64,000 nucleotides of DNA, taken from contig CAIIXF020000007.1 of the NCBI GenBank assembly GCA_903813345.2, forward strand, positions 871,730 through 935,729. Reading direction: 5' to 3'. This stretch comes from Owenia fusiformis (lineage: Eukaryota; Annelida; Polychaeta; Sabellida; Oweniidae). A program made the position numbers and the translations under genes. The notes beneath the pieces were generated by a model. That model made no database searches. It was not told where the DNA came from and saw nothing but the letters and a program-made list of their open reading frames with translations. Shown one piece after another: positions 28,001-43,000 of the stretch; within the stretch, counting starts at the first letter, position 1; each line of letters opens with the position of its first letter.

Positions 28001-31000
28001 CATAGAGCAATGGTTCTTTATGAATTTTTAAAGACTAACGTAACAATAAATCTTTTTTTAGAAAACTAGACTCATTGTGAATCTGTGTTCTTCTGTGAGA
28101 AATATTGTTGTGCAGAAAATTCAAATATTTCATCAAATAGGAGACAATTTCAGTCGTCAATGGTTAATTAAATTCATTATGTGGTTTACCAAAACAAACA
28201 CAACAAAGCCTCTATTAGATGTAAGTTTCTAGAGAAATCTCATTCCAGTAATCATCACATATCACCAAGAAATTTAAATAGAATAGACACCTTGTTATGA
28301 TGTCATTCAGTTTTTATTCAGTGACTTCTAGCAATTTGTGCAGCTCATTTATCCTGTATGGTTTGAAAGTGGAGTAATTGTGAATCTTTGGGTTTGTGAA
28401 ATATATCAAATCTGAGATCTCCAATTGTGTCGGTTAAGTTAATTTATTGAAAATAGTCCATCGAAAAATTCAACTAGATTAAATCTGTACTGTGTATTTG
28501 TCTCAATTTTCATATACCGGGGTATTTGTTTTTGTTTTTAGATCCTTCCAGTAAGAGCCAGTTCCAAGATAAACTGATTGCTATGTCAACCTCTGAAGCC
28601 ATCTATCTGTTGACAGCCTTTGCAAACATGGCCAGGTCACGTCCACATGAAGATGATGGAGAGTATGTCAAAGCTATTGCTACGGAGATGTTTGAGGTAT
28701 GTGAGACACTGTAAGACACATTAAATTTGGGGACACCTTGAATTCGTTTATATTTGTGCAAGTGTAAAATCACGAATAAAGGATGCCTTGAACCTTACTC
28801 TTAATTAAGGCACTTGCAAAAAATGGGAAAACATGAAAAGGAGCAAATATATATGTTTGCGAAAATTGCTCCCGTGAATTCAATGTGTTTTTTAGTAGTA
28901 TCTTGTATATTTGTGTTTCTAGGGAGTAGGGAACAAAAAATGGAGGCTTCATTGAATCAAAAATTTGCCTGAAAATCCAGACATGAAATATTGTATGACA
29001 CTGATCTCTTTCAGATTGCATACATCAGTAGTCACACAAGGGAGTTCTGCTCAAAAGTTGGACGGGAACTTTTATCTTCAATCGCCTCTGAACACCCTTT
29101 TATTATATCAGAGCTGCTCCACTATGTTAGCGACACCATCAGTAGAGTTGGCATGGTGAGTATAGTGCTTAAGTGCTTAGAATCTATTCATTTGTGCTTT
29201 ATGCTAGCATATTTCTCTCAATAGGAGGGAAACGTATCTGTTGTAGACTCGTTATTCACCCATCGTCAAACTTGACAGGGATGAAATGTTGATGATAAAT
29301 ATCATAATCTCTAATTACCACCAATGCTCTTGTCATGTTATTTTGCTAGGGATGTTATATCGTTGGTGATCCTATATAAATCTTGATAAGTCAAAGGTAT
29401 AAAGACTTCTAATATCTTCTAATTGATATTTTTCTTGTCATGAAAACATTTTTTAAACTGTGACTTTTGTATTTGTAAGAAGCTGAAAATATGAAATTAA
29501 ATGCAATCAAAAGTTCTGAAGCAATAATGATATCTAATGGTGCAATTATAATTTCTGCATTTCCTGGAGATACTTGCAATTACACTTCAGACATGCACTG
29601 GTATTGAACAGTTCTAGGATGTTTTAATATTGAAACTGAAGGAATGTTTTAAGAAATGTTGAATTTATTGATAGCAAAACCAGGAATGTCATGATACAGA
29701 TTGTCAGGTGATATTTACTTTCAATTCATCCAGAAGTTAATTAGTTCTGACACTTATATATATTGTGTGTGTTCAGTAGATTTGTCATAATGTGGTTAAT
29801 AATTCTCATGAATGGCATTTATTCCAAATGTCATGGAATATTTATGACATTTCTGCACAAATGTGTTGCATGCGTCAAATGCTTCCATGCACTTAGAATG
29901 TGTTCATAACAGTAAAACCAAACATGAACACTGCTAGGATCTGGATGAGCTAAGTGTTCACATTGATAGGTGTTCACTTGAAGAGTTTGCGATACACGAT
30001 ATGAGAAATAAATGAGACATCTGAAAAGAGCTGTTTGCATATTAAGGTGGTCACCTAAGGTGTTCACTTTAAAGGGGTCTTCACTTTAGAAAAATGTTCA
30101 TATCAAAAAGGTGTTCCCATGAGACAGGCTTTCGCTGTAAGGTATTCATTTTACTTTTGTGAAGTGTTCCTTTTTAAAAGATATTCTCCTCAAAAAGAGG
30201 TTACCGTGAAAAAGGTGCTCACAATTATTTACTCGGAAAAAAGTTTACTCAGAAAACTGTTTACTTGAAAAAATGTCCACTTTAAATAAATTATAGATTC
30301 TTTTTAGGAAGATATTAGCACTGAAATATGCTTGAAAGGTGTTTAAAAGGTGCTCACTGTGAAAAATTTACTTTTTTTTAGAAAAGTAACAACAGGTTTT
30401 ACTGTAATGAATAAGCAAGTGCCTGTTAAAAAAATGTGAATATTCCCTCAGTTTTTTCTTAATCCAAACCTATCCACATTTGAATTTTAGGTGCTTATTA
30501 AACTGTTTGAAAAAAGCACTTACATTTTTATTAGTTATGCAGCCTTGTTCCAGTTTGGAAGTTTAGTAAAAGACGAAGTATCAGAGATACGTCAAATTAT
30601 GTGGTTAAGGTTCTGCCGTTTTCTATCAAGTCATTCAAATATGTCAATTTGTTCATGCTTTCTTTTGCAATATTAAAGATGCATTATGCCATAGGTTTCT
30701 CCCCCAGGTAATCAATGATGTCTTTTTGTTATTGCTCATATAATATCTCACATACCATGGATATATCTTGAGAATAACTTTTGGGTATATTATTGCCGAA
30801 AGATCGGAAATAATCAACAGAACAACCAAACTCCAGAATTAAACACAATCGATTCCTCGGCTAGCGAGGGGAATCCCCATTGAGTCACACAATCACCCAC
30901 AAGCACCTTGAACAAGTCAGCCAATCAGGATTATGATAAACAAATTCAAATACCAATCAGATAACAGGAGGACTTTCCCACTATATTCAAACTTCAGATT

Positions 31001-34000
31001 GAATTAATTTCTTCGAAAATATTAGATCGGCCAGCACAATCGCAAAATTAACACTGAAAGAGGGGGATCTGGGACTTCTTCTTTGGTAAGTAGATGGGTT
31101 GTTGTGAAATTCAATATGCAAAAAAAGTCCAGAGGGGTCTTGATTGTGCCATCCTATGGCATAGAGCCTCTTTAAGGAATTATGACTTTGAAATAATAAT
31201 GATTACATATTTGTACCAAATTGACAAAATCCTAACTGATAAGGGGAAGAGACATTGCATTGTATACCTTCCTTTGCCTTATTGGATCAAATGAACTCAT
31301 GGTATCTAATTTCAGTCATTATATTTCAAAATATGGGAGAAAATAGACTTCAGATTTTATGGCTCAAGATATGCATGGACAGATTATTGCCACATTTGTG
31401 AACATTATCCCAGTTTGGTGTATATTTTGAAAGAGTTCTGGGTTGTGTTTTCTATGTTTTCCAACTTGCATGAATTTCTTAATCTTGAAACAACTTATGC
31501 TTATTTATGCTTATATTACATTATTGCATGACTGGGGTTTGTAGGAGTGATGTTGTAACCAAGCAGGTTTCTTGTATACTCTGTAACTATCCTAGGGGGC
31601 CATCATGTAACAATGAGTTTCTAGGTGAATTATATTGTAATAAACTGTTCTTGAAATTTCTATCCATATTGTTACATCCTGGTTCCTAATGCTGCTGCAA
31701 AAAATGTTGTCTATCAGCTCCTTGAATGTCTGCTTCTTGCTATAATATTGGTCACTTTGCCTTGCTTCGGCTGTCATAAATGGTCACTTTTCCTTGTTCG
31801 GCTGTCATAAATGGTCACTTTTCCTTGCTTTGGCTGTCATAAATGGTCACTTTTCTTTGCTGTTCCCTTGCTCTTTGCTACCCTTAAGAAAAAACGCTTG
31901 TTTTCTCCTCATGTGGTTAAAAGATGACCTTTTTTAACCACATTTTTACCACTCAAGATATGTAAAAGTGTGGTTGTGGTCACCTGTTTTGACACTCATA
32001 AAAGTGTGGACCCCACTGGTATTTCTTCCACAGTTCCAAGAAATATCTCTCCATAGTTTCTCCTCATAATGAGAAAGTGTGGTCAAGTGTTACCAAAACT
32101 ATGGAGGAGCAGGACATTCACCTTAATATGATTTAAGGTTACCATATTATTTATAGGGGTTAAAAGGGTTAATGCTTGTTAAATATATTTTTGGATTTAC
32201 TGTGCATGATATTCTGGTATTTAAGTTGTTTCATGCATCTTTTTCATCAGCAAACAAATATTTTATTAAACATATGTGACACAAATGAGAATGTTGTACG
32301 ATTGAAGCATGAATTATTTGTTATTTATTTAATCATCATCAAACTAAATGTCTAAATATAGGACCAAATATCTGGGAAACAATCAAAATCAACCTCAATT
32401 TTTATTCACTATCAAAGAGGATGATGTTTGAATATGACTATTCACCGTTCATTGAAGGCTGTATGCACCTTTCACCTGATTGTGACCAATGACAATTCTG
32501 CAGTAAATTTTGTGAAACAGATAAAAAGTGTAAGCATTGGAGATTAATAACAGTAAATAAAATGAGTTTAAGATTGAGTCTATTGCCACGTAGGATGGGT
32601 TGTTCTATTATGAGAAATCTAACAATTTTAAGCAGTGTAAAAACTAAATTGAATTAAAAGAATTCCATTATATATAAAAACCACTGACCATACGATTCAA
32701 AGGTGTGGGTCGGGTGTGGTAAAAGTGTGGTTTGGAGATGGTATAAGAGCAGTACAGGTATGGGTGATGTGCAATATGAATAAAAAGTGTGGACTAAAAG
32801 TGTGGGGAAAGTGTGGTCTTTAAGTCAACAAACCAAAAATTGTTTACATAAGTTATAACAACAAAGTTTAGTTCCACAGCTAGGACAAAATGAGTTTATT
32901 ATTCAGATCTGGATCAGATATAGATTTAATGAAAATAAGCATCCAAGATCAATCATTATACTTATAATTATTTATCATGTAATTAATTATTATCAAATAA
33001 TTATTAATGATACTGAAAAAGGGACACATTGAAGTGACGAGTCTGGACTGAACATACAGAGGCAATCAGAACATGCCACCTAGATAGATATCACATTTTA
33101 GTACATTTTTTAAGCACAAAAGTATCATTTAGATGGATTGAATTATCAGTTAAAACTCCTTACAACCCTGAAATATGGTCCTCAAGCACAATAATGTACA
33201 TTGCAAATGTTTACAATAAGGCAAAGTTATGTAAGACCTTCACTGAAAATAGAAGAAAAATACACTTCGACCAATTTACGAAAAAAAGGATCACATGATT
33301 ATGAACATAAATATCTCCCACAAAATGCATCAAGTTGGGTTGTTGCTATAGAACAACAAACTATCAACCTTTGGTATCAACTTAAACTGTGTTTTTCAGA
33401 ATCTCATAGATTTTACTAAAACTGCTTTTAATAATCTGTCCATATAACTGTAGCCTTAAGGCTTAGGGTGATTAAGTACAAAATATGTCATGGAAAATAT
33501 ACTGAAATTAATGGTTAAATAAAAATCACATTGCTGGGTTTCCTCATTTGCAAGAATATAAGGTTTTTGAAAAGATATTTAGGACTTAATTTTTTTTCCA
33601 CAAAGCACATTCTGGAATGTGTAATAACAAGTTAACTGACTTATTGATCTATTGTTTTATATAAACATATTAGCAACATCCTTTTCTTGTTTAATCATTA
33701 GATTTAGACTCTTGATTAGAATTATAATCTCATTATTAAAATTAACATTGATATAATTCAAATAAACTCACTAACTACAGGTATTACTTTAATTCTTGTG
33801 ACTCTTCAAGTCTTTGATGTCTAAGAAATAATAAAATCATGTCTGGACTATATTTTAACATATTGATTACATGTATTTGTATCCTTTTAATACAGCAGAC
33901 ACATCCTGTTATTCTTTAATATTAGTCTTAGAATAAGATTAGTCAGTTCAGTCAAAATAAACTTCAGTTTGGAATAACTAATTTTAAATACTTTGTTTTA

Positions 34001-37000
34001 TATTCATGCAAACTTCTGATCTACCTAAATAGAAAAGTCAAGCATCTATCCCGGGAGCATCATTCGTTTGACTCTAATCCTTATGTCATTTTACTGAAAT
34101 ATTTTGTAAAGATAAAACTGTTTAACCTCATTCAGAGTATAAAATGTATATGTGATCAAATTAACTGATCTCCCTATGCTTCAATCATACAACATTCTCA
34201 TAGTTGCGATATGCATAGTGGAATATTTGAAAGAAGATGCTTAAAACAATTTAGATGCCAGAATAACAGGTATAGCACTGGCTTATCATTGTTTGGTATA
34301 TCCTAAAATTTTTATGGCAACCATTAACCCTTTTAACCCCTATTAACAATATGGTAACCTTAAATCATATTAAAGTTAATGTCCTGCTCCCCCACAGTTT
34401 CAGGAACACCTTAACCACACTTTTTCATTATGAGGAGAAACTATGGGAAGATGTTTCTTGGAACTGTGGAAGAAATACCAGCAGGGTCCACACTTTTATG
34501 AGTGTCAAAACAGGTGACCACAACCACACTTTTACATATCTTGAGTGGTAAAAATGTGGTTAAAAAAGGTCATCTTTTAACCACATGAGGAGAAAACAAG
34601 CGTTTTTTCTTAAGGGTATAGCATTGGACACTTTCCTTATTGTGCATTTCGTGTGTTTGGTTGAGAACATGAGAGAGACTAAATGTTATAGTTTTATGAT
34701 ACTGATTCAATTGACATATAAAGTGATGTCATTAACCATTCAATTACATAATTTATATGGAATGTAAGTGATTTTATTAACAAATTTAGGAAATAAACAT
34801 CATATTGAATTTGTTTAATTTTCAATAACATTAAGATAACTTTGTTTATGTTTTAATTCTCCAGGTATCACTTTACCTCTTCAAGGAGCTTCCGATACAT
34901 TTATGGTTGCCAACAGATGCTGACATAGCCATCGTTAAAAATTGGCTGTTGAATGAACCTCTCACCTCCCCCCAGCATCAATTATCAAGGCTACTAGTTG
35001 GCAAAATGAATTGGGCTTATAATCGTCAGGTAAAATATTGATGCATTAGAGATATATACCGAGTTCCAATTTATGATTCAGATTTAAGTTTTCAGATAAC
35101 ATAGATCAGATGAATTGCTCTCTTTTTGCTTTTGGTCTTGTCATAGACAGTTTATCATTCGCATATGTAAATTGAGTTTTTGATTATATATAAAGCAGTT
35201 AAATATTTTGAATACTTTTAGGAGGATGCCCTGTTCTTGCCCTTATCTCTGCATCGCTCAATGGCTCTTCTACTGTACCAGGTATACCATAAACATATAA
35301 CAGAGCGCAATATAAGGGGTGTCATTGCAGATAGTGTCACAAAGGTAATAATTTATATAGAAGTTATTTCATTTATCACATTTAAATTTTCTGGGCAAGT
35401 AGCCATAAATTAGCCATAACACATCAACTGAAACAAACATTTTATTTCCATTAGCCTCAGGTTGTGTCAGGATATAAGCCATTCTGGCCAAAATTAAATT
35501 ATTCACCAGTTGTCCAGTTATTCTCCTACACTTGGTCATAAAGTTAGCTTGCCTGGGATGTCAACTAACTTGTTCTTAGTCTGCATTCATGTCATACATT
35601 AAAGGGACTGGGAATGGTAGAGTAGAGATGCATTTATTGATGTAATAACATTTTATAGAAATAGATGAAAGATCTTATTATTGTATTTTGTTTAGGTTAC
35701 ATCAGTTGTTCGGACACACCAGACTAATGAACAGCAGCTTAGTGATTGGGTATGGGACGTTACTCTCTCGCTGCATCTCCATGGGAACAACCAACCACAG
35801 CCTTCATTAACTGCAGCGCCATCTGTCTACCAAATATTTCAGCGAGAGAATCTTCCTGATACCACAGATCCGGAGTTGTATCTTATTAAGAAAGGAATGA
35901 AAGATTACAGTCCCCTTGCCAGCTATATAGCCCTCACTATGACTAAGATAGGGCATAGGTTAGTGCACTGTTTTATAGCTAGCTTTTTAGCAGTTAAAAC
36001 CAAATTTGTACAGTACTCCACTGGGTGGGTTGGAATGGGAATGTTAAATTAAAGTGCTTAAACGTAGCATTTTACCTTTAAAAATGAATTTAAAAGCTGT
36101 TATCACTGTCTGTAACAAATGGCAGGTTGTGACATTTTGCATGTGAATGCCTTGTTTATATTTTCATTGTGAATAACATGGTCTTTTTGGTTTCAGTATT
36201 GAAGATGTATGCAGTGAGGGGATATCTCTGATTCTATGCCTTGTAAACCACTACCACTACATTCCTGCTATACATACGCTGGCATATATTATGCCTTTAT
36301 TTGTTGGGAAGCAGGAGTACCTGATAACTAATGAAAGGTACTGTAGTGTAGATTGTAACTGGACATTCAATGATTTGGTTACATGATGTGAATTTATTAT
36401 TGTTCTTCATTTCTCAGATTTCCTACATTCTCAACATTTGGCAACATTCTCAAAATATTCCAATCACTTTTTACCCACTACAATTCAGAGCATTACATTT
36501 TTTATTTTCATACATATATTTCATACATATATTGCATAACATAATACTTTAGTTTCCATTTCTATGATTCACCAATCCCACCCAGCTTTTACATTCAGGA
36601 AAAAGATTTAAAGAATTTCTCCCTATCCATTCCATGTAACTATTCCAGATTCCTCCATTTAGTACAGTCCCTGACTGGTGCTGATCAGAACAGGTTTACT
36701 AAAGGGCTCTTCCAGGAATTCCCTGGCCCAGTCCTGAAACTCCTGCTATGTATGATACAGGTATTCATTCATTTTTTATTAATTTAAAACTCATGATACA
36801 AAAAGATAAAACCACAGTGAAATGTGTCAGATTTTATACATAAAACATACAAATAAATTCTGGTGCAAATTGATATGATCATCCTTTCACAGGAACCGTA
36901 GTTTGCAAATTCAAAAATCATAAATATTAATTTAAACTAGCTTATACAAACCCTTATAATCCTTTCACAATGAGATCATGAGGACGTTTTTGAAACAGCA

Positions 37001-40000
37001 ATATCTAGTTAATAATGGGACTAGGAATCCTTAGTACTCATCTGATCAAGAGCAATCTAAATAGGTGTTTATATCAATATACATTTTGTTGCATGTTTTG
37101 GTTGCAGGTGCATATTGAGAAATCCAGCATATTGCCAGGTGACTCTGGTAGGCTAGCTGTGTTACATCTATGGCTGACGATTCTAACACATATTCAACAC
37201 TGGCAACAAGACAGGTACTGTTTATATTATTGCTTACATTGACATTCGTTGGCTGTATTGGCCTTCTGAAAACCCTAGCTTCAGTTTACGGTTCGGTTTT
37301 TCAATTCTCTATAATTTAATTCACCAGAAGAATTAAGTGTAAAGGTCCTTCCTATGCTTTTATTCTCACCAGTGAATCAGTTTTTATGTCAACGCCTAAA
37401 GTGGTGACATATTGTTAATATAGTGTCATATAGTCTCTAACTTTTTTGGATGATGTTCAGCGGTTACCGATCGGTGTCTTAAACAAATGGCAGGTGGTGA
37501 CATTTTGCTTATTATTAATGCCTTGAAATAGTCTATGTACAAAGTTACTGTTAGCTTTTGGATTTATCTGTGTACATGCTATTAGAATAGAAAAGAATCT
37601 ATTGAATATAATTTTCATTCATGATTTACAGGGGCGTACTTTGTGTAGTTGATTCAGTAATTAAGGCAGCCTATCGAACAAAGGGTGGGGCTGAACTTGT
37701 GGCAACCCTGCTCTATGAAAAGTATACGGTATGTTGAATTGAATTAATGATAATATTCCATGGTTCATCTGTGCCCCTTTGGGTCAGAGCATTGCATTAT
37801 GATTACATAGTTATCTGCTATGCTGCATATGAGTGAAAGTGACTTAACATTTAGGACATGAAATGAAAATTAAGTTTTAAATATTACATTGATATTTTGT
37901 TGGAAAATGCAATTCTGTTTGTTTTTCAGAATTTTGTGAAACCAGATAAAAGCAGTACAGGGTTGTTGTCCTCCATGGTATCCTGGCTTGCTTCAGGCAG
38001 CACCCTACCTGAGTTCATTAGTGGCAATTCTAGTCCTGAGTTTCCCTGGTTTGCCTACTTTGTGCTCCAAAGTGAGGCTCAATATGAAGAGGACTCTGGA
38101 CTCTGGAGGACTGTTGTCAATGAACTGAATTCTAACCCTGCAATAGGGGTGGACCAAGCAGTCAAGGTAAGGCTTCAATTCATTGTGATGAGTAAGGGAA
38201 ATAAAACCTTATACAATTTATTAACCATCTTATGCTAACACTATTGCATTGTATTGTGTTGTATTGTATTTTGGTTACCCCCATATTTTGGTGAGCAATA
38301 CCTCATTGGTATATTTCCGTATTTTACATATTTAAACTCGTCAGAGCCATAAACTCATCCTTGGAGGAGCCCTGTGTTCTTTTTATGTGCACCGATACAC
38401 AGACATACAAGTACTCACCAAAGCCTTTTGTGGACCACTAAGTCAAACAGCCAGGATTACATAACGCACAAACAAATTTGTCTGAACGGTGAATCAAACC
38501 CAGGGCCAAGTGATAGTGGTAACCTTGACTCTGCCAATGAGCCATAGCGGGTGGACTGTATGCTCCTTGTCTTGTTACAATATTTCAGATAGCTGCACAG
38601 TCACTTAAACTAGAGTCAAGCCCAACAGGGAGCAGGTTGTGTATAAGCAGATGGTTGTATCAGGCACTAGACACTGACCTGGATCATCCCTTGCTACCAC
38701 TGTTCTGGCAGAGGTTCTTCACAATGTACCTTGGGAGAATGGCTTCGGAACCTGGGTAGGTTATCATATTTTGATTGCTAGTTATTTTACATTCCAATGA
38801 ACTACTAATTAATACATGCAACTCGTTTATACAATATCATGCTGTATCTTATCTCCCACAGAATGATGTTTGATAGGGATGGAGAGTAGACCATCCATCT
38901 GTTCATCAGTCCATTCATCCATCTGACCTCTGTCTGAGAAACAGTTTCCATTATGGGTGCTCAACTTAAAATGGCCATCATAATAAGCAAAAAATATCAT
39001 CTTGATATATTTTAGGCTCCCACAAAGAGGCAGTATGGGCTTACGGTTCTTTGACAGTATGTCTGGAAACACACTGTTGAAAAGAATTCAGAAACGCCTT
39101 CAAGAGACAGCTAAATTCCACCATACAAAAGCTACAGAGCTACAGCATAAAGATGAAGCAAGAAATTCTAGCATAGGTGTGTAACCTTATCTGCCTGAGA
39201 TATCTCATGTGGGGGAGTATATACAGTGTTTATACCTACTCAGCATATCAATATTAATGACATGGTTGTTACCAGACACTGGCACTTAAATTATACATGC
39301 TAACTTGTTGATGAGGTTTATCATATTTTTGATGAAATGGGTGTTGTTATGTACCATAATCTCTTCATATCTGTAAAAATTAGACAATACCTTCTATAAT
39401 GTTGTAGATGATGAACCCAATGAAGGTGATGAAAATATTAACAACGATGACAATGTTGATGAAGATAATGTTAGAGATAAGAAGGAGAATGCTGAGTACA
39501 AAACAAGTAGAGATTTCAGACTGAGGCTAGTCAGGTGAGGGAACAATACAAGAGCAAATAGTCTGCAAGCAAAAAATATGTCAAATAGACTATGAACAAC
39601 AATATAATAAACGGGTAACCTCATGCATGTGTCTTGTTTTTATGAGTGAATTCAATGAATTACTAGTATGGGATTGGTTGTGTAAAATCAAGTTTTAATT
39701 TCTCTACTATCACAGACTATAAACAAACGAATTTTTGTGTTCTGGATGGTTTCATGATCTTTCTCATATAGTTCATATGTGGTGTATTTCATTTTAAGGT
39801 TATATGAGACATTTGTGTGTTGGGCCGAGGAGTCCAGACTACATGACCCCAATCTCTATATTCCCGCACTACCCCAGCAGTTTGACTCAGAGAGGTTGTT
39901 AAAGGTCTTTCAATATCAGCAGGTGAGTGAATCATGCTCAATAGCATTTTATTATGGTTAGGACTATTTACCTTATGACAAAGAAGCAATCACCACCCTG

Positions 40001-43000
40001 TTGACACAAGTACTTCTGTATGGGACTCAATAGACTTATCAAAACTCTTTGTTCAGTTCTATAGTTTAAATGATGTTTTGACTCAAAGGCTGGCAAAGAC
40101 TAAATGTTTCTTTTCTATTTAGCACAAAATCAGTGAACACATACATGAACAATTTCCATTTTTGTCACATATTTATATAAGTCATCAAACAAGAAGTTTC
40201 AGATGACTAGCTCAACTTGGTGTACTTTTATGCATAAAAGCATAAAAGTTCATATTTTTGAAATTAAGAGGGAGAACATATTTATTTGACACCATGTTTG
40301 TATATTTCTATATTCAGGATCCTTGGCTTGAGTTCATAGATCTAGACCTTATCGATTATGAACTGCTACAATTGGTTACAAAATGGGTGACACATGCTAA
40401 TACGGGTTACCATGGAAACAGACGTGAACAGCCAGTCATGGCATCTGAGACAGGTACAGTACAGTACAGTACAGTACAGTACAGTACAGTACAGTACAGT
40501 ACAGTACAGTACAGTACTGTATAGTACAGTACAATACTTTTTATCCAAGAATGAAGGGTTATTCTACAACATATGCAAGAATACCTCCATTATATATGCA
40601 AAGACTTTACATATCCATTTGATACATTTGAAGCTTGAAATATTTTTATTAAATATTTTTGCATTGTACATGTTAAAATGTTTTTAACCTGTACATGATC
40701 AATATTAGAATCATAAATGATTCAAATCACATACAAAACGCTTACTTGTTTTTAGCCACAGAGAGGATATTCCGTTACCTACAGCCAACCACTCATCCAC
40801 TGCCTCCCCCATCCCTGTGCCCCCTCAAATCCCCTGTCCCTGAGGTGCACCCTCAGATTCTGTGTGACAGAGATGGAATGCAGTATGCCCTCAGATCTGA
40901 CTTTGAGATTATAATACAATATGCTAGGTAAGCTTTCATATAATATACTGTTATCTAATGTCATCTTTATAATTATGGGACATGTGCTTTGTTTACACTT
41001 AACTCAATATGTGTAATTAAAGAATGGGTATCAATATGGCGACCTTTTTGAACACACGTTTCTCTTAAACCAGTCATCAAAAATTTCTGAAAATCTTACA
41101 AATTGTCAATTTAATGGCCATCTTTTGAATGGTAACAATATAATTTGAGAAAAACACAAAAAAACAACAATATAATTTGAAATAGATATACATACTTTCT
41201 AGGGGTGGGTCGGGCGGCCCTCAGGTCGGGCACCTTCGGGCCGGGCTCAACTGCTTCGGGCTACGGGCCGGGCCGGGCTGTATAGTCAGTCCTCTAGTTT
41301 GAATGACACCATAAGTACAAATGAATAAATAAACATATAATACTGAATCAAGTGTCTTATGTTTTTTGTTAATATTGTTTAACCATGTTCTGATGATTTT
41401 ACTTCAATGACTAATCAACACCAGGGGAAAGCTAGTCATATAAATCTGACCCTCGTATGATGTTATTTGTTGTTATTTTTTCTGATTTGGATATTTATTT
41501 TTCTTATTTTCTTGCATACGAGGGTCATAAACACTAGTGCTTCTATATTGCGGGAATTGCTTTCCTGGCATGTCTACCCAACCAAATTCACACAAATGAT
41601 AAATTAATTTCTTTGCTTCAACTGTAAAGTATTTAATCTTACCTTAGGCACGTAAAACGCTTGGTAATTGAAGAAATATAAGCACGCTGCTAAATTTTAA
41701 AATTTTCTCATTTTGCCTACCAATGTCACTTCCGGGTTAATCTGATAGTCTAGATGTAAAACTATATCAAACGAAATCATAAGTTTTTGTTACACGAATA
41801 TTCAGTTGAAAGGGAAGCAGTGTCGTTGAGAAGGGAAGTTATTTGGAAGAGTTATTGTTTCAAAATGAGAAAAGTAATAAGTGGCAGAGAACGGCTTTGG
41901 AATCGATCTCTGTGTAATAAATAATTATGATTCCGTTTCGATACATGTTATACATTTAGACTTCCGGAAACAACATTCAGCAACATGGCGGGCGATAATG
42001 AAAATATAATTCAATTGATTATATTTCGTCAATTATCAAGCGTTTTACATGTCTAAGGTAAGATTTAACACTTTGATGTTGGAGCTAAATAATTACGTGA
42101 TAATTTGTGTGACTTTGGTTGGTATGGTAACTATGGTTACCCAGACAGGCCAGGAAAGCGTTAACCGCAATTTGTTCCATATAATATCTACGACCGTGTA
42201 TGCAAAGAAAATGATAAAAAATAAATATCCAAATAAGAACAAGGAATATCGAAGAACAGCATACAACGGTCGGATTTATATGACTAGGGGAAAGCTAGCA
42301 AACATTACTCAAATATAATGATAAACACAAATGTAATGTTCCAAAATCCAAATGCAATTTTATTGCTTTTATGTGTAGTATGTATGTAAGAGGCTACTAA
42401 ACTTAATTTTATAAAATTATTTATTGAATTGAAAAAAACTTTTAAAAAAATCGCTGATATTTTCTCAAAATGCTTACGTACCGGTAGAATATGTAAATGA
42501 CACCTTGCAGATCCGGCAAATAGTTTTTCTTGGATCGTTTCTCTGAAACCCAAACACTTTCCAAACAGGGCTCCTAAGCCCTGATGGCGCATCTTTGATT
42601 TCTAGCTCAGCGTTTTCACGTTTACTTTCAGCCATTATTAGCTCTTCAATGTGGAGGAAACAAATTTTAATTGTACACTGAACGAAACGAGCATAATCCC
42701 CGGGGATTTAAGTGGCCCGTTTAGCCCGATGCCCGAGGTTCTGAATCCCGTGGAGCTAATACCCGCTGGCACTCGGGCAACGGGCCGCCCGACCCACCCC
42801 TAATACTTTCATCTATATTGTTTTAAAAAACACATCAAACACTTGTTTTTATTCTTGGTATGATGTTTCCAGAGTGAAATGAAACATCTTTCCGAACCTC
42901 ATTGGAACAAAACGACATAAACACAACATGTTTAGGTCTCTCAATATTGTAATTGTACAAAGGAAATTTTGGTTGATTTTAAAAAAGTATCTTGTTAATG

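Noticed and set aside
42049-42318. 89-codon ORF in the hAT element
   Set aside because: Opposite strand to the BED exon and without transposase motifs.
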